Assembly (NCBI GenBank): GCA_016709315.1
Contig: JADJMZ010000005.1
Span: forward strand, 453,992-517,991
DNA from: Ignavibacteria bacterium
GTDB lineage: Bacteria; Bacteroidota; Ignavibacteria; Tepidaquicellales; Tepidaquicellaceae
Direction: 5' to 3'
Length of the DNA: 64,000 nucleotides
A program made the translations under genes and the position numbers. The notes beneath the pieces were generated by a model. It was not told where the DNA came from and ran no database searches. It was given only the letters and a program-made list of their open reading frames with translations. This document shows positions 16,595 through 25,155 of the stretch, one piece after another; the first letter of the stretch is position 1, and every line of letters begins with the position of its first letter.

Positions 16595-17587
16595 CTAAGC
16601 TATCTTTTTTATCAGATCCACAACTCTGCAGCTATATCCCCACTCATTGTCATACCAACCAACTACTTTTACAAGATTTCCTTTTGCCATAGTTGACAAA
16701 GAATCAAAGATACATGAACTGGGATTTCCTACTATGTCCATTGATACAATAGGATCTTCAGTATATTCAAGTATTCCCTTCATTTCTTTCTCAGAAGCTT
16801 TTTTCATTGCTGCATTGATCTCTTCTTTTGTTGTTTCCTTTTCTAATACACATACGAAATCAGTTAATGATCCGTCAGGAGTTGGAACTCTCAGAGCAAA
16901 TCCGTCAAGCTTTCCTTTAAGATGAGGGAGAACTTCTCCTACCGCTTTAGCAGCACCCGTGGAAGTAGGTATAATATTTACCGCGCCGGCTCTGGCTCTG
17001 CGGAGATCTTTATGCGGCTGATCAAGAAGTCCCTGATCATTTGTATATGAATGAATAGTTGTCATGAATCCTTTGACAATTTTGTAATTGTCATCAAGAA
17101 CTTTAACCATCGGCGCAAGACAGTTTGTCGTGCAGGATGCGTTTGATATAATTTTCATTTCAGGTTTAAGTACGGAGTCATTGACGCCAAGAACGACAGT
17201 AGCGTCTAAAGCGTCTTTAGCGGGAGCTGTAAGAATAACTTTCTTCGCCCCTCCGTCCAGATGAAGTTTTAATTTTTCCATAGAAGTGAAAACTCCCGTA
17301 GATTCAATTACTACATCCGTATTCATTGCGCCCCATCCAAGCTTTGTAGGGTCTTTCTCTGCAGTAATCTTTATTTCATCACCGTCTACATTTATTCCGT
17401 TTTCTGAAAGTACTACATTTCCATTATATCTTCCGTGAATGGAATCATACTTAAGCAAATGAGCAAGTGTTTTATTGTCAGTCAGGTCATTGATCGCTAC
17501 TATATCGAATCCTCCAAGTTCTTTCAGTCTTCTGAAAACAAGTCTGCCAATCCTTCCGAATCCGTTTATTCCCACTTTTACAGCCAT
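16595..17587 (-). CDS. gap: Glyceraldehyde-3-phosphate dehydrogenase, type I
   Basis: 330 residues. It oxidises glyceraldehyde-3-phosphate with NAD and phosphate in glycolysis. The Rossmann start is GINGFGRIGRLVFR, the catalytic cysteine is Cys152 in SNASCTTNCLAP, and the catalytic histidine is His179 in TTIHSYTND. WYDNEWGYSCRVVDL closes the domain. A strong GGAGG (17595-17599) stands seven bases before the ATG. The gene is single, with its own candidate promoter and a terminator hairpin behind it. Confidence 0.97.
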   Translation of the reverse strand: MAVKVGINGFGRIGRLVFRRLKELGGFDIVAINDLTDNKTLAHLLKYDSIHGRYNGNVVLSENGINVDGDEIKITAEKDPTKLGWGAMNTDVVIESTGVFTSMEKLKLHLDGGAKKVILTAPAKDALDATVVLGVNDSVLKPEMKIISNASCTTNCLAPMVKVLDDNYKIVKGFMTTIHSYTNDQGLLDQPHKDLRRARAGAVNIIPTSTGAAKAVGEVLPHLKGKLDGFALRVPTPDGSLTDFVCVLEKETTKEEINAAMKKASEKEMKGILEYTEDPIVSMDIVGNPSSCIFDSLSTMAKGNLVKVVGWYDNEWGYSCRVVDLIKKIA

Positions 17588-17628
17588 TTTTTTTCCTCCG
17601 TTATTCTTTTATTTTAAAATTATTTTTC

Positions 17629-17657
17629 AAATTACTCAATAAGTTATAGAAATTCAA
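17629..17657 (-). promoter_or_regulatory. gap: Candidate gap promoter
   Basis: TTGAAT (17652-17657), 17-base spacer, TAATTT (17629-17634) on the minus strand, about 42 bases before the ATG. The block TTGAGTAATTT is shared with the candidate rplB promoter at 58492-58520. Confidence 0.45.
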
Positions 17658-17887
17658 TTTAGATTCTTTGATATTTTGACTACTATTTTGTTTGTCTTTT
17701 TACAGATAAAATTTGAAATCTAATTTTTGAAATAATCCCTTAAGTTTCTTAAACATTCTTTCTAAAGACTTTAATAATCCAATCAGATTCTTTAATTTAT
17801 TTTTTTAAGAACATCATACATATAATTTTATCCGTTAAGTATTTTGAAGAAAAATTTAATTTAAAAATTTCCGGCAATATTCTGTTA

Positions 17888-19270
17888 TTGTTCTTAATTT
17901 TAATGATTATACCCTTTGTAATTCTGTTTTTCTTTAATCAACCTTCTGCAGACGACTGGGGTCTTGCCGAAAATACGAGAATAATGGGCTTTATGAATGC
18001 TCAGTTACATTATTATAAAAGCTGGACAGGAAAATTTTTTTCGAATGCGGTTTTAAGTTATAACCCTTTATATTTCAGATCTATATTCGGATATAAAATT
18101 ATGACTCTTCTGCTGATGATCTTATTTATTTATGTGCTTTTTATACTTATTTCAGAATTAACAAAAAAAGTTCTGTCTTTCAGAGAAAGATTTGTTTTCT
18201 CCTTATCTGTATTCTTTATGTATCTGTATGCAATGCCTTCTCTGTCACAGAGCTTTTACTGGCTGACAGCTTCTGTAGTTTATCAGACAGGAATAATGAT
18301 GATCATGATATTCCTGATTTTATATACAAAGATAACTAATCAGGCAGGGACATCTTCAGAAAAACTTCTGACCTTTCTGTCCGTTATTCTGCTTATAGCA
18401 ATAGCAGGATGCAGCGAGATGTCAATGGTGACAGGTGTTATTATGATATCTTTACTTTTACTTTGCAAGCTGATAATTGAAAAAAAATTAAATTCAAGAT
18501 TAATTCTGTTTGCATTAACGACAGCTTTATCTTCATATGTTTTACTTTCTGCGCCGGGTAACAGCGTCAGAGGATCCCTTTATCCCGAAAGTCATAAATT
18601 AATTCCTTCATTGATGACAACCTTTTCAACAATGAAAGATCTTTTGTTTTCCTGGGTTTTCATGTCTCCGTTGTTATTTATTACTTTTTTAATTGCGCCT
18701 GTTCTATATAAGTTTATTACTAACTCCGGCAAAAAGCCGGTTGGCATATTTATAAATCCCTTATTTACGTCATTAACTTTACTTGTTACTCTTTTCATAC
18801 TTATTTTTACACCGGTATGGAGTCTGGGCAGAGCGCCGTTCAACCGGACAGTCAATATTGTTTACTTCGTTTTTCTTATCGGATGGTTTTATAATGTTAT
18901 GATTCTGGTCTTTTATTTTTTTCGTAAATATAATTTCAACATCGGCAGAATACCGCAATATTTTTACATATTGGCGACGATAATTGTCGTGTTATTTTTA
19001 TTCAAAAAGAATAATGTTAAAAATGCTTACGCTGATTTGTTAAGAGGAGGAGCTGTGAGATACAACAATGAACTTAATGACAGGTATGAGTATCTTTCTA
19101 AAAACGTTTCCGACAGTATTGTAGTACCTAGTCTTGTAAACACTCCAAGAACTATTTTCTTGTTTGATATTTCTACCGATCCCAAATCAGAATTCAACTC
19201 AAAGTACGCACATTATTTCAATAAAAGATATATTTCTGTAATGTCTTCTGATACTCTTAAAAATGAATAA
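17888..19270 (+). CDS. DUF6056-like multi-membrane protein (copy 1)
   Basis: At least 460 residues with about ten hydrophobic segments. The first extracytoplasmic loop carries PSADDWG after the first helix, and later come AGCSEMSMVTG, SAPGNSVR and RAPFNRTVN. These resemble the DUF6056 family of glycosyltransferase-like (GT-C-type) membrane proteins. It pairs with the next gene, which keeps PSWDDFDY, EGSNEVSML and APGNNYR in register. The start is uncertain: TTG at 17888 is the first canonical codon, but the frame stays open well upstream, and the paralogue has about 20 more residues before the first helix. Confidence 0.7.
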   Translation: MFLILMIIPFVILFFFNQPSADDWGLAENTRIMGFMNAQLHYYKSWTGKFFSNAVLSYNPLYFRSIFGYKIMTLLLMILFIYVLFILISELTKKVLSFRERFVFSLSVFFMYLYAMPSLSQSFYWLTASVVYQTGIMMIMIFLILYTKITNQAGTSSEKLLTFLSVILLIAIAGCSEMSMVTGVIMISLLLLCKLIIEKKLNSRLILFALTTALSSYVLLSAPGNSVRGSLYPESHKLIPSLMTTFSTMKDLLFSWVFMSPLLFITFLIAPVLYKFITNSGKKPVGIFINPLFTSLTLLVTLFILIFTPVWSLGRAPFNRTVNIVYFVFLIGWFYNVMILVFYFFRKYNFNIGRIPQYFYILATIIVVLFLFKKNNVKNAYADLLRGGAVRYNNELNDRYEYLSKNVSDSIVVPSLVNTPRTIFLFDISTDPKSEFNSKYAHYFNKRYISVMSSDTLKNE

Positions 19271-19279
19271 CATTTTTTT

Positions 19280-20701
19280 ATGACGATGAATCTCAGAAAA
19301 ATATTTAATGCATCTTCAGACACAGCAGTATTTTTCTTTTTGCTTTTTACGATTCTTCCTTTTCTTATTCTCTCAGCTTATGTTCATCCAAGCTGGGATG
19401 ATTTTGATTATTCGGAAATGGCAGTTAAGCACGGCTTTTTTCATTCGCAGTATTTATGGTACGAAACCTGGTCAGGCAGATATTTCTCTACTGCAGTTTT
19501 AAGCAGTATTAATCCGCTTGTCTTCAGATCAATTGCAGGTTACAAAATTATAACACTGATATTCATTCTGCTTTTTATTTACTCGGTTTATTATTTGGTT
19601 ACCAATATAGCTTTGGATAAGATCAGTAGAAAACAAAAACTTATCTGCACACTTTCATTCTGTTATTTATTTTTTTATGGAATGCCGACTGTAAATCTCG
19701 GTCTCTTCTGGCTTGCATCTGCGGTAATTTATCAGTTTGCTAATATAATGATGATAGTCCTCGCTGCATTATTTATTAAATTCCTGTTAATTGAAAAAGA
19801 AAAGATCAGCTACAGTCTCATCGCATCAATTTGTCTTCTGATTTTTGCTATTGAAGGTTCGAATGAAGTCTCAATGCTCGTAACAACTATTTTCTTTCTG
19901 ATTTATTTTATTGGTGATTTTGTTACTACAAGAAAGATTAACAAATATCTATTGATATTTGCTGCTGTTGCTGTTGTATCATGCTGTCTGGTATATTTTG
20001 CTCCCGGAAATAATTACCGTCTTACTAAAAGCCCTGAAAGCCACCAGTTAATATTCTCTCTGAAGAATTCTGCGTCAGACCTTTTTAAATTCATTTTATA
20101 CAGAATATATAATCTGCCATTACTGATCTTTACAGTATTGTTCATATCTTTTTATTACAAATTAATTTCAGATAAAAAACCGGATGAAATAAAAATTATC
20201 ACAAATCCTGTTTATTCTGTTTCCATGTATCTGTTGTTATTGTTCTCAGGAATATTTGTTTCATACTGGAGTCTTGGGACATACACTCCGTACAGAACGC
20301 TTAATGTAATTTATTTTATATTTCTCACCGGATGGTTTGCAAACATTATTCTCACTATTAATTATTTATATGCTAAGGGTAAAATTAAGATAAGGTTAAT
20401 TCCTGAGTATGCCTTCGTTATCTTGTGTATTGCAGTTCTCATTTCTTTCTTAAAAGAAACAAACAGTATAAAAACTGCTTACAGGGATTTGTTCAGCGGA
20501 AAAGCAGAAAAGTTTGACGCCCAATTAAATGAACGGTATAAAAATATCTATTCAAACAATTCCGATACTGTAAAGATTGATAGTCTGAAACAAATTCCCG
20601 ACTCATTCTTCTATTATGATATTGGCTCTGATCCGGAAGGAAAGTATAATAAGCTGCAGTCTGAATATTTTAATAAAAAATTTATTATTAAACCAAAGTA
20701 A
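19280..20701 (+). CDS. DUF6056-like multi-membrane protein (copy 2)
   Basis: 473 residues, paralogue of the preceding gene nine bases upstream. Shared landmarks are PSWDDFDY after the first helix, YETWSGRYFSTAVLSSINPL, EGSNEVSML, APGNNYR, SYWSLGTYTPYRT and the hydrophilic C-terminal domain with FYYDIGSDPEGKYN. The Asp pair after the first helix is what GT-C glycosyltransferases use for catalysis, so a polyprenol-sugar transferase is a reasonable guess. The pair looks like a tandem duplication that has since diverged strongly. Acceptor and donor are unknown. Confidence 0.75.
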   Translation: MTMNLRKIFNASSDTAVFFFLLFTILPFLILSAYVHPSWDDFDYSEMAVKHGFFHSQYLWYETWSGRYFSTAVLSSINPLVFRSIAGYKIITLIFILLFIYSVYYLVTNIALDKISRKQKLICTLSFCYLFFYGMPTVNLGLFWLASAVIYQFANIMMIVLAALFIKFLLIEKEKISYSLIASICLLIFAIEGSNEVSMLVTTIFFLIYFIGDFVTTRKINKYLLIFAAVAVVSCCLVYFAPGNNYRLTKSPESHQLIFSLKNSASDLFKFILYRIYNLPLLIFTVLFISFYYKLISDKKPDEIKIITNPVYSVSMYLLLLFSGIFVSYWSLGTYTPYRTLNVIYFIFLTGWFANIILTINYLYAKGKIKIRLIPEYAFVILCIAVLISFLKETNSIKTAYRDLFSGKAEKFDAQLNERYKNIYSNNSDTVKIDSLKQIPDSFFYYDIGSDPEGKYNKLQSEYFNKKFIIKPK

Positions 20702-21204
20702 TTTTACACAAGTATTTCTTTCTGTTAAGTATTGAGTTAACCGCTTAAAATCATATCATGTATATTATTTTTTCTGATGTATTATTTATTTTATAAATCT
20801 TATTGGAACCATTTTTATATCCCCTGTTAAAATCACACTATCCTATCTTTTAAGTTAAATTGATTAACCCGGTTTATTTTGATTTAAACTTTCAAAATAC
20901 AAAATTATTTAGACCGAAAATACATGACGAAGAAACAAGCTGACATATATTTATCAAAAAACCTGATAAAATATGATTTCAATACCAAATTTATTAATTT
21001 TTAAAATTCCATTCATTCTTCCGCAAAAAATGTAATGATTTTTAAGATTTGTAAGTGATTTTGGAGATATTTGGCTGAAATTCGTAAAAAAGCATATACT
21101 TTTCTAATAAATCAGACAAAACAATTGATTGATTTTCAATGCCTGATTAGGTATTTTTAACAAAAATTTAATAATTAAACTATTTTTCAGGAAAAAACCA
21201 TTAA
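20702..21204. other. Intergenic region upstream of efp, no gene seen
   Basis: Strongly AT-rich spacer of about 500 bases. The longest ATG-started frame (from the ATG at 20924) is only 26 codons and has no ribosome-binding site. No tRNA and no clear terminator. It should contain the efp-accBC promoter. A weak TTGATT-N17-TAGGTA can be drawn in 21123-21157, but it is not convincing. Confidence 0.4.
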
Positions 21205-21768
21205 ATGGCATCAACTTCAGAATTAAAAAACGGCACTATTATAAATTTCAATAACGATTTACATTCAGTAGTATCAGTTGAACACAGGACACCGGGTAAT
21301 TTAAGGGCTTTTTATCAGGTTAAATTAAAAAATCTTAAAAACGGCAAAATTATTGAGAACCGATTCCGTTCTAATGAAGATGTTCAGATTGAACGATTGG
21401 AATCTGCCAATTATCAGTTCCTCTACAAAGATGGAAGCGATTATGTTCTTATGGATAATGATACTTATGACCAGATTACTATGTCAGGTGATATAATTGG
21501 CAAAAGCGGTAATTTTCTTAAAGAAGGTGAAACAGTTCAGATATTATTTCATAATTCCAGACCACTATCTGTGGAAATCCCGCCGCATGTTTACCTGAAA
21601 GTTACAGATGCTCCTCCGGGACTCAAAGGTGATACTGCTACCGGAGCTACCAAACCTGTTACTGTAGAAACAGGCGCAACTGTTAACGCACCTTTATTTA
21701 TCAATGAAGGAGATGTAATAAGAGTTGATTCGCGCACAGGAGAATATATAGAAAGAGCAAAAGCATAA
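21205..21768 (+). CDS. efp: Translation elongation factor P
   Basis: 187 residues with the three-domain EF-P layout; it relieves ribosome stalling at proline stretches. Visible features are the KOW-like N-terminal domain, LKNLKNGKIIENRFRS, and a C-terminal OB fold ending RVDSRTGEYIERAKA. The tip of the domain-I loop reads HRTPGNLRAF, so Asn32 stands where E. coli EF-P has the modified Lys34. Modification by EpmA or EarP at that position is therefore not possible. It heads an efp-accB-accC cluster, an order often seen in bacteria. Confidence 0.95.
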   Translation: MASTSELKNGTIINFNNDLHSVVSVEHRTPGNLRAFYQVKLKNLKNGKIIENRFRSNEDVQIERLESANYQFLYKDGSDYVLMDNDTYDQITMSGDIIGKSGNFLKEGETVQILFHNSRPLSVEIPPHVYLKVTDAPPGLKGDTATGATKPVTVETGATVNAPLFINEGDVIRVDSRTGEYIERAKA

Positions 21769-21798
21769 ATTCATTATTTTTAAAATAAAAATATTAAT

Positions 21799-22293
21799 AT
21801 GAAAGTTGACTTAAATTATATAAAGAAACTTATAAAGATACTTGATACAAGCAATATTTCTGAATTTGAAATCGAAGAAGAAGGAACAAGGATTAAATTA
21901 GCTAAGCCGAGACCAAAAGTAATTGCAAACACAGCGCCTGTAAATTTTCCGGTTTATAATCCTCAGGTTATGAGTGAATCAGGATCGGCAGTATCAGCGG
22001 CTGAACCCGTAAAATCTGTAATTGAATCAGCGGTAACTGAAAAAAGTGAAAAGATTATTGAAGTCAAATCTCCAATGGTTGGAACATTTTATTCTGCGCC
22101 TTCTCCGGATGCTGAACCTTATATTAGTGTAGGAAGTAATGTTTCATCAGGAACCGTACTTTGCATAATCGAAGCGATGAAGTTAATGAATGAAATCGAA
22201 GCGGAAGTATCAGGTAAGATTGTAAAAATTCTTGCAGAGAACGCTCAGCCGGTTGAATACAATCAGCCTTTATTCCTGATAGAAAAGAATTAG
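21799..22293 (+). CDS. accB: Biotin carboxyl carrier protein of acetyl-CoA carboxylase
   Basis: 164 residues. A short N-terminal domain and a Pro/Ala-containing linker lead to the biotinyl domain, with EAMKLMNEI holding the biotinylated Lys128. SPMVGTFYSAPSPD is the typical beginning of the lipoyl/biotinyl fold. It carries CO2 from AccC to the carboxyltransferase in malonyl-CoA synthesis. It lies between efp and accC with short gaps, so it belongs to one operon. Confidence 0.96.
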   Translation: MKVDLNYIKKLIKILDTSNISEFEIEEEGTRIKLAKPRPKVIANTAPVNFPVYNPQVMSESGSAVSAAEPVKSVIESAVTEKSEKIIEVKSPMVGTFYSAPSPDAEPYISVGSNVSSGTVLCIIEAMKLMNEIEAEVSGKIVKILAENAQPVEYNQPLFLIEKN

Positions 22294-22341
22294 TTTACCT
22301 GCTTCAAAATCATTAAAATTTCAGTTTATTATTAAAATCAG

Positions 22342-23679
22342 ATGATAAAAAAATTACTTATCGCCAACAGAGGTGAGATTGCATTAAGGATCATAAGGAC
22401 ATGCAAGGAAATGGGTGTAAAGACTGTAGCAATTTATTCTGATGCTGACAAAGATTCTCTGCATGTTAAATTTGCAGACGAAGCTGTATGTATCGGAGCC
22501 CCGGTTTCAAAGGAAAGCTATCTTAATATTTCAAGAATTGTTTCGGCTGCGGGAATAACAAATGCAGATGCAATACATCCCGGTTACGGATTCTTGGCAG
22601 AGAATGCAGATTTTGCAGAGATATGTTTGAATTCGAATATTAATTTCATAGGTCCTTTGCCCAATATGATAACATCAATGGGTAATAAATCTTTTGCAAA
22701 AGATACTATGCGTGCCGCAGGAGTGCCTGTAGTGCCCGGAAGTGACGGTGTTATAAAAGACGTGAATGAGGCGCGTGAACTGTGTGATAAGATCGGACTG
22801 CCTGTAATGATCAAAGCTTCTGCCGGAGGCGGCGGAAAAGGAATGAGAATTGTCCGGGAAATTGAAGACCTTGAAAATGCATTTGTAACAGCAAAGACAG
22901 AAGCTATGAGTTCTTTTTCAAATGATGACGTATATATTGAAAAATTCGTTGACAAGCCGAGGCATATTGAAATTCAATTATTAGGTGATAAGCATGGAAA
23001 TATTATTACTCTTGGTGAAAGAGACTGCTCCATTCAGAGAAGGCATCAGAAATTAATTGAAGAGTCCCCTTCTCCTTTCATTGATGACAACATAAGAGAT
23101 GAGATGTCAAAAGCAGCAGTACTTGGCGCAAAGTCTGTGAATTATCTCGGAGCGGGTACTATAGAATTCCTCGTTGACAAGGATAAGAATTTTTATTTTA
23201 TGGAAATGAATACGCGTATTCAGGTCGAACATCCTGTTACTGAAGAAATTACCGGAATTGATCTTATTAAAGAACAGATAAGAATAGCTAACGGTGAAAG
23301 ACTTGGCAAGAAGAAAGTTAAGCTTCATGGACATTCAATTGAATGCAGAATAAACGCCGAAGATCCTGAAAATAATTTCAGACCTTCACCCGGATTGGTT
23401 ACCGCTTTCAATCAACCCGGAGGATTCGGTGTAAGAGTTGATACACACTGCTATGCAGGATACAGAATCCCTCCATACTATGATTCGATGATTGGGAAAT
23501 TAATTACATTTGCTCCTACAAGAAACGAAGCAATTAAGAAAATGTCCAGAGCATTGGATGAATTTATAGTCGAAGGCATTAAAACAACTATACCTTTTCA
23601 CCAGATGATTATGCAGAATGATAATTTCCTTAACAATGATTATGACACAGGATTTATTGACAGTCTAAAACAGCAATAA
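22342..23679 (+). CDS. accC: Biotin carboxylase subunit of acetyl-CoA carboxylase
   Basis: 445 residues, normal length. The N-terminal KKLLIANRGEIALRIIRTC, the ATP-grasp glycine loop ASAGGGGKGMRIV, RDCSIQRRHQKLIEE, and EMNTRIQVEHPVTE with the catalytic Glu and Arg are all intact. It carboxylates biotin on AccB using ATP and bicarbonate. It follows accB by 48 bases. The carboxyltransferase genes accA/accD are not in the window. Confidence 0.97.
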   Translation: MIKKLLIANRGEIALRIIRTCKEMGVKTVAIYSDADKDSLHVKFADEAVCIGAPVSKESYLNISRIVSAAGITNADAIHPGYGFLAENADFAEICLNSNINFIGPLPNMITSMGNKSFAKDTMRAAGVPVVPGSDGVIKDVNEARELCDKIGLPVMIKASAGGGGKGMRIVREIEDLENAFVTAKTEAMSSFSNDDVYIEKFVDKPRHIEIQLLGDKHGNIITLGERDCSIQRRHQKLIEESPSPFIDDNIRDEMSKAAVLGAKSVNYLGAGTIEFLVDKDKNFYFMEMNTRIQVEHPVTEEITGIDLIKEQIRIANGERLGKKKVKLHGHSIECRINAEDPENNFRPSPGLVTAFNQPGGFGVRVDTHCYAGYRIPPYYDSMIGKLITFAPTRNEAIKKMSRALDEFIVEGIKTTIPFHQMIMQNDNFLNNDYDTGFIDSLKQQ

Positions 23680-23704
23680 TTAAATTAAGAATTTAATAGA
23701 GAAA

Positions 23705-24271
23705 TTGATTAAAAATTATATTAAGATACTGGCTGTACTCTTATTTGCGGTTATGTTTTCCGATCAGGGTATCTGTTCGATCGCTCCAAAAAATAAAATA
23801 CAGAATCCTCAGACAAACTCTGCTGATTCTTCCGTAAAGAAAGATAGTGTTATTACGAATGTAAGTCCCTCAACTCTTCCCATTGATACAGCTTCAACGA
23901 AACAACAACAGGAGATAATTACAACTATTGATACTGTCAGAAAGATTGATTCGGTACTAACTATTCCTGAATCTGAAAAAGCAATGACTAATACAAAGCT
24001 GTTTACTTATATTCTGCTCACTCTGCTGGGATCAGGTCTTTTCTTCTTTATTTTTGTAATAAATCTTTTCAAGACATTTCACAAAAAAAAATCAACAAGG
24101 CAATCTTTGCTTCTTAGCTGGAGTTTGTTTTTCATAGTTACAATTATCTGGATATTCATAGTCTGGGGATTGATAGCCGGATTCTGGACAGCGGCATCGT
24201 TTATGGTTGTTGTGATTTTTCTATTTATAATAAGTCTGATAATGACTATTATAGCCGTTAAATCAAAGTAA
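23705..24271 (+). CDS. Membrane protein with secreted Ser/Thr-rich N-terminal region
   Basis: 188 residues from a TTG start. A signal-like hydrophobic stretch (KILAVLLFAVMFSDQGICS) is followed by about 65 polar Ser/Thr/Asp residues, then three hydrophobic helices at about 98-118, 132-158 and 160-186. No known family is recognised. It follows accC by 25 bases and precedes the FabI-like gene, so it may be carried in the same transcript. The N-terminal leader supports this start despite the weak codon. Confidence 0.55.
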   Translation: MIKNYIKILAVLLFAVMFSDQGICSIAPKNKIQNPQTNSADSSVKKDSVITNVSPSTLPIDTASTKQQQEIITTIDTVRKIDSVLTIPESEKAMTNTKLFTYILLTLLGSGLFFFIFVINLFKTFHKKKSTRQSLLLSWSLFFIVTIIWIFIVWGLIAGFWTAASFMVVVIFLFIISLIMTIIAVKSK

Positions 24272-24324
24272 ATTAAGCTGTTGACGTAACTATTTATTTT
24301 AAACTTCAAAATCTTTATTACAAA

Positions 24325-25119
24325 ATGAAAAAACATTATGCGTTAATTTTAGGAGCGTCAAGCGGATTTGGAAAATCTATTTCACTTGAACTGGCTAAAG
24401 ACGGAGTAAACATTATTGGAGTTCATCTTGACAGGGCTACTACAATGCCTGATGTAAATCAGCTTATAGAAGATATAAGATCAAAAGGCGTTGAGGCGCA
24501 TTTTTTTAATGTTAATGCAGCTGATGCTTCGAGAAGGGAAAATATTATTTCAGAAATTCAAAAAATATTTTCATCTGATAAAGAATCAACGATAAAGGTT
24601 TTGGTTCATTCGCTTGCATTCGGAACTCTGAGAAATTTCATTTCAGGAAATCCCGAAGAATGCATTAATCAGAAACAAATTGAAATGACTCTTGATGTAA
24701 TGGCTAACAGTCTTGTTTACTGGACTCAGGCAATTATATTTAATAAATTAATGGTATCAGGCGGGAAGATTTACGCAATGACATCATCAGGCGGTTCCAA
24801 ACAAATAGAGTTTTACGGAGCGGTATCAGCAGCAAAGGCATGTCTGGAATCTTATGTCAGACAGCTTGCAATGGAACTCGGAAAGATCGGCATTTCCGTT
24901 AATGCAATAAGAGCCGGTGTAACTGAAACACCTGCATTGCTGAAGATACCAAACAGTCAGAAGATCATTGATAATGCAAAGCAGAGGAATCCTATGGGAC
25001 GATTGACATTACCTGAAGAGATAGCGGAATATATTGCGGATAATTATAAAAGAAATTCGCACTGGATGACAGGAAACATTATAAATCTTGACGGCGGAGA
25101 AAGCGTTGTGGAATTGTAA
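24325..25119 (+). CDS. FabI/FabL-like enoyl-ACP reductase family SDR
   Basis: 264-residue divergent SDR. The cofactor loop is GASSGFG, HSLAFG corresponds to the HSIAFA segment of FabI, and the catalytic pair reads YGAVSAAK, that is Tyr-x6-Lys, the spacing of enoyl-ACP reductases rather than the Tyr-x3-Lys of ordinary SDRs. The C-terminus NLDGGESVVEL is typical of the fold. It lies behind the acc genes, supporting a role in fatty acid elongation. It could act on another enoyl substrate, so no symbol is given. Confidence 0.75.
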   Translation: MKKHYALILGASSGFGKSISLELAKDGVNIIGVHLDRATTMPDVNQLIEDIRSKGVEAHFFNVNAADASRRENIISEIQKIFSSDKESTIKVLVHSLAFGTLRNFISGNPEECINQKQIEMTLDVMANSLVYWTQAIIFNKLMVSGGKIYAMTSSGGSKQIEFYGAVSAAKACLESYVRQLAMELGKIGISVNAIRAGVTETPALLKIPNSQKIIDNAKQRNPMGRLTLPEEIAEYIADNYKRNSHWMTGNIINLDGGESVVEL

Positions 25120-25155
25120 AAGTTTATTTTGAATTTATTCAACTGAAATTTTTAA

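Noticed and set aside
20924..21004. Possible 26-codon ORF upstream of efp
   Set aside because: No ribosome-binding site, AT-driven composition and no family resemblance.
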